Part shown: piece after piece, positions 63,311-64,000 of the stretch
Layout: the number at the start of each line of letters is the position of its first letter
Position numbering within the stretch: position 1 is the stretch's first letter
NCBI GenBank assembly: GCA_917880885.1
Contig: OU862927.1
Coordinates: 38,095,571 to 38,159,570, forward strand
Length of the DNA stretch: 64,000 nucleotides
Origin: Limnephilus marmoratus
Lineage: Eukaryota; Arthropoda; Insecta; Trichoptera; Limnephilidae
Direction: 5' to 3'
Translations under genes and position numbers: made by a program
Notes under the pieces: generated by a model
Database searches by the model: none
The model's input: only the letters and a program-made list of their open reading frames with translations
Told to the model about the DNA's origin: nothing

Positions 63311-64000
63311 TATAATGTATATATATATAATTTGTAAAAAATCTTTTTTCCAAAAAATGTTTTTAATATGCATACTATATACACTAAGTCGCTTTTTTGT
63401 GAAAAAGCACAACAGTCCAAACTGCTCCCAACCGTCTGAAGTTAGTGCATTCCAATTTGATTGGGGTGTGTTGTGAGGTTGAAGATAATGGAGAGGGGAA
63501 GTACGTCTCAATAGACCACTTGCATGGATTTCATAACGACTTAGATTTTTTTACTAAGATTACGAAAATGTTAGTAAAAATTTTTAGAAATGCACAGTTT
63601 TTTTTATATAAATAAATCCATTATTTGGGCCCGTGACGTCACTACATGAAAATATCCCGTCTCCGTAAAATGTTCCTATTAATTTTGTTAAATTCCACAC
63701 TGATTTTTTTTTTTTTTATATGGCAACACTTTGATTTCAGGCGAATTTTTGAATTTGACATTTAACGTTCACTAGATTTATTGTTTGTTCTCTGCAAACT
63801 TATCATTTGGTTTGACTTTTTTACAGATGTTATGAAGAGAACCCCGTACATTTTACGCTGTCTGTACGTGTTTTAGAGGTATAATGGTAGCGGTGCTGAT
63901 TTTAACAGAATCAAATTTTATAATATTCTTATTATTATTTTAATTTACAAGTACAAGTATATTACATTGGATTTCGTAATAAAGACGTTAAACATTATAA
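63311..64000. other. non-coding stretch with a part of repeat family B
   Basis: 63395-63490 matches part of family B (CCAACCGTCTGAAGTTAGTG, GTGTTGTGAGGTTGAAG). The rest is AT-rich without support for a gene. Confidence 0.4.

Overview
This window reads as nuclear DNA of an arthropod, most likely an insect. It is AT-rich, has no operons, and is almost wholly built of transposable elements, their broken remains and simple repeats. Several repeat ends resemble ones I know from moths and butterflies, but the order cannot be fixed from sequence alone. No complete host gene is visible. One candidate first exon (490-622, minus) is the only coding stretch that does not look like a known transposon part.

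Layout. 1.8-5.1 kb: SINE-like copy, two recurring repeats, a LINE 3' fragment, and two inverted copies of a repeat carrying a hammerhead-like motif. 6.2-8.3 kb: 5'-truncated LINE joined to a poly(A) run. 8.47-9.46 kb: shortened Harbinger-type DNA transposon holding parts of both its transposase and its MADF gene. 9.6-13.5 kb: SINE copies, a small terminal-repeat element with a MITE nested inside it, LINE remnants. 14.345-20.337 kb: a complete-ended but internally deleted BEL/Pao LTR element (408 bp LTRs with 2 differences, GTTAT target duplication, tRNA-Tyr primer site). 21.4-24.4 kb: foldback element and a 5'-truncated RNase H LINE with its own target duplication and a second insertion nested in it. 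25-31 kb: repeats and LINE tails. 32.514-34.424 kb: an LTR-primer site-LTR palindrome. 36.7-37.1 kb: GIY-YIG domain of a Penelope-like element. 37.86-39.29 kb: TTAA-flanked foldback. 40.46-42.87 kb: a large palindrome with a LINE inserted in one arm. 42.83-43.45 kb: MITE. 43.5-50.5 kb: repeats, a hAT-like element, a LINE. 51-58.5 kb: C-rich retroelement copies, a palindromic hammerhead-repeat pair, RTE-like LINE fragments, a 1.2 kb heptanucleotide array. 59-63.3 kb: LINE remnants ending in the longest uninterrupted reverse transcriptase reading frame.

How the parts relate. One LINE family (3.8, 44.5 and 61.3-63.0 kb) shares a roughly 85 bp hairpin 3' tail with the SINE-like family (up to eight copies), which suggests a LINE/SINE partnership. 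The hammerhead-like repeats (six loci) and the GIY-YIG fragment could belong to one Penelope-type family. The most striking object is the palindrome at 32.5-34.4 kb. Its centre is an 18-nt tRNA-Lys primer-binding site, and the arm-to-arm junction lies exactly where plus-strand strong-stop DNA should end. It therefore looks like a self-primed reverse-transcription by-product that was integrated.
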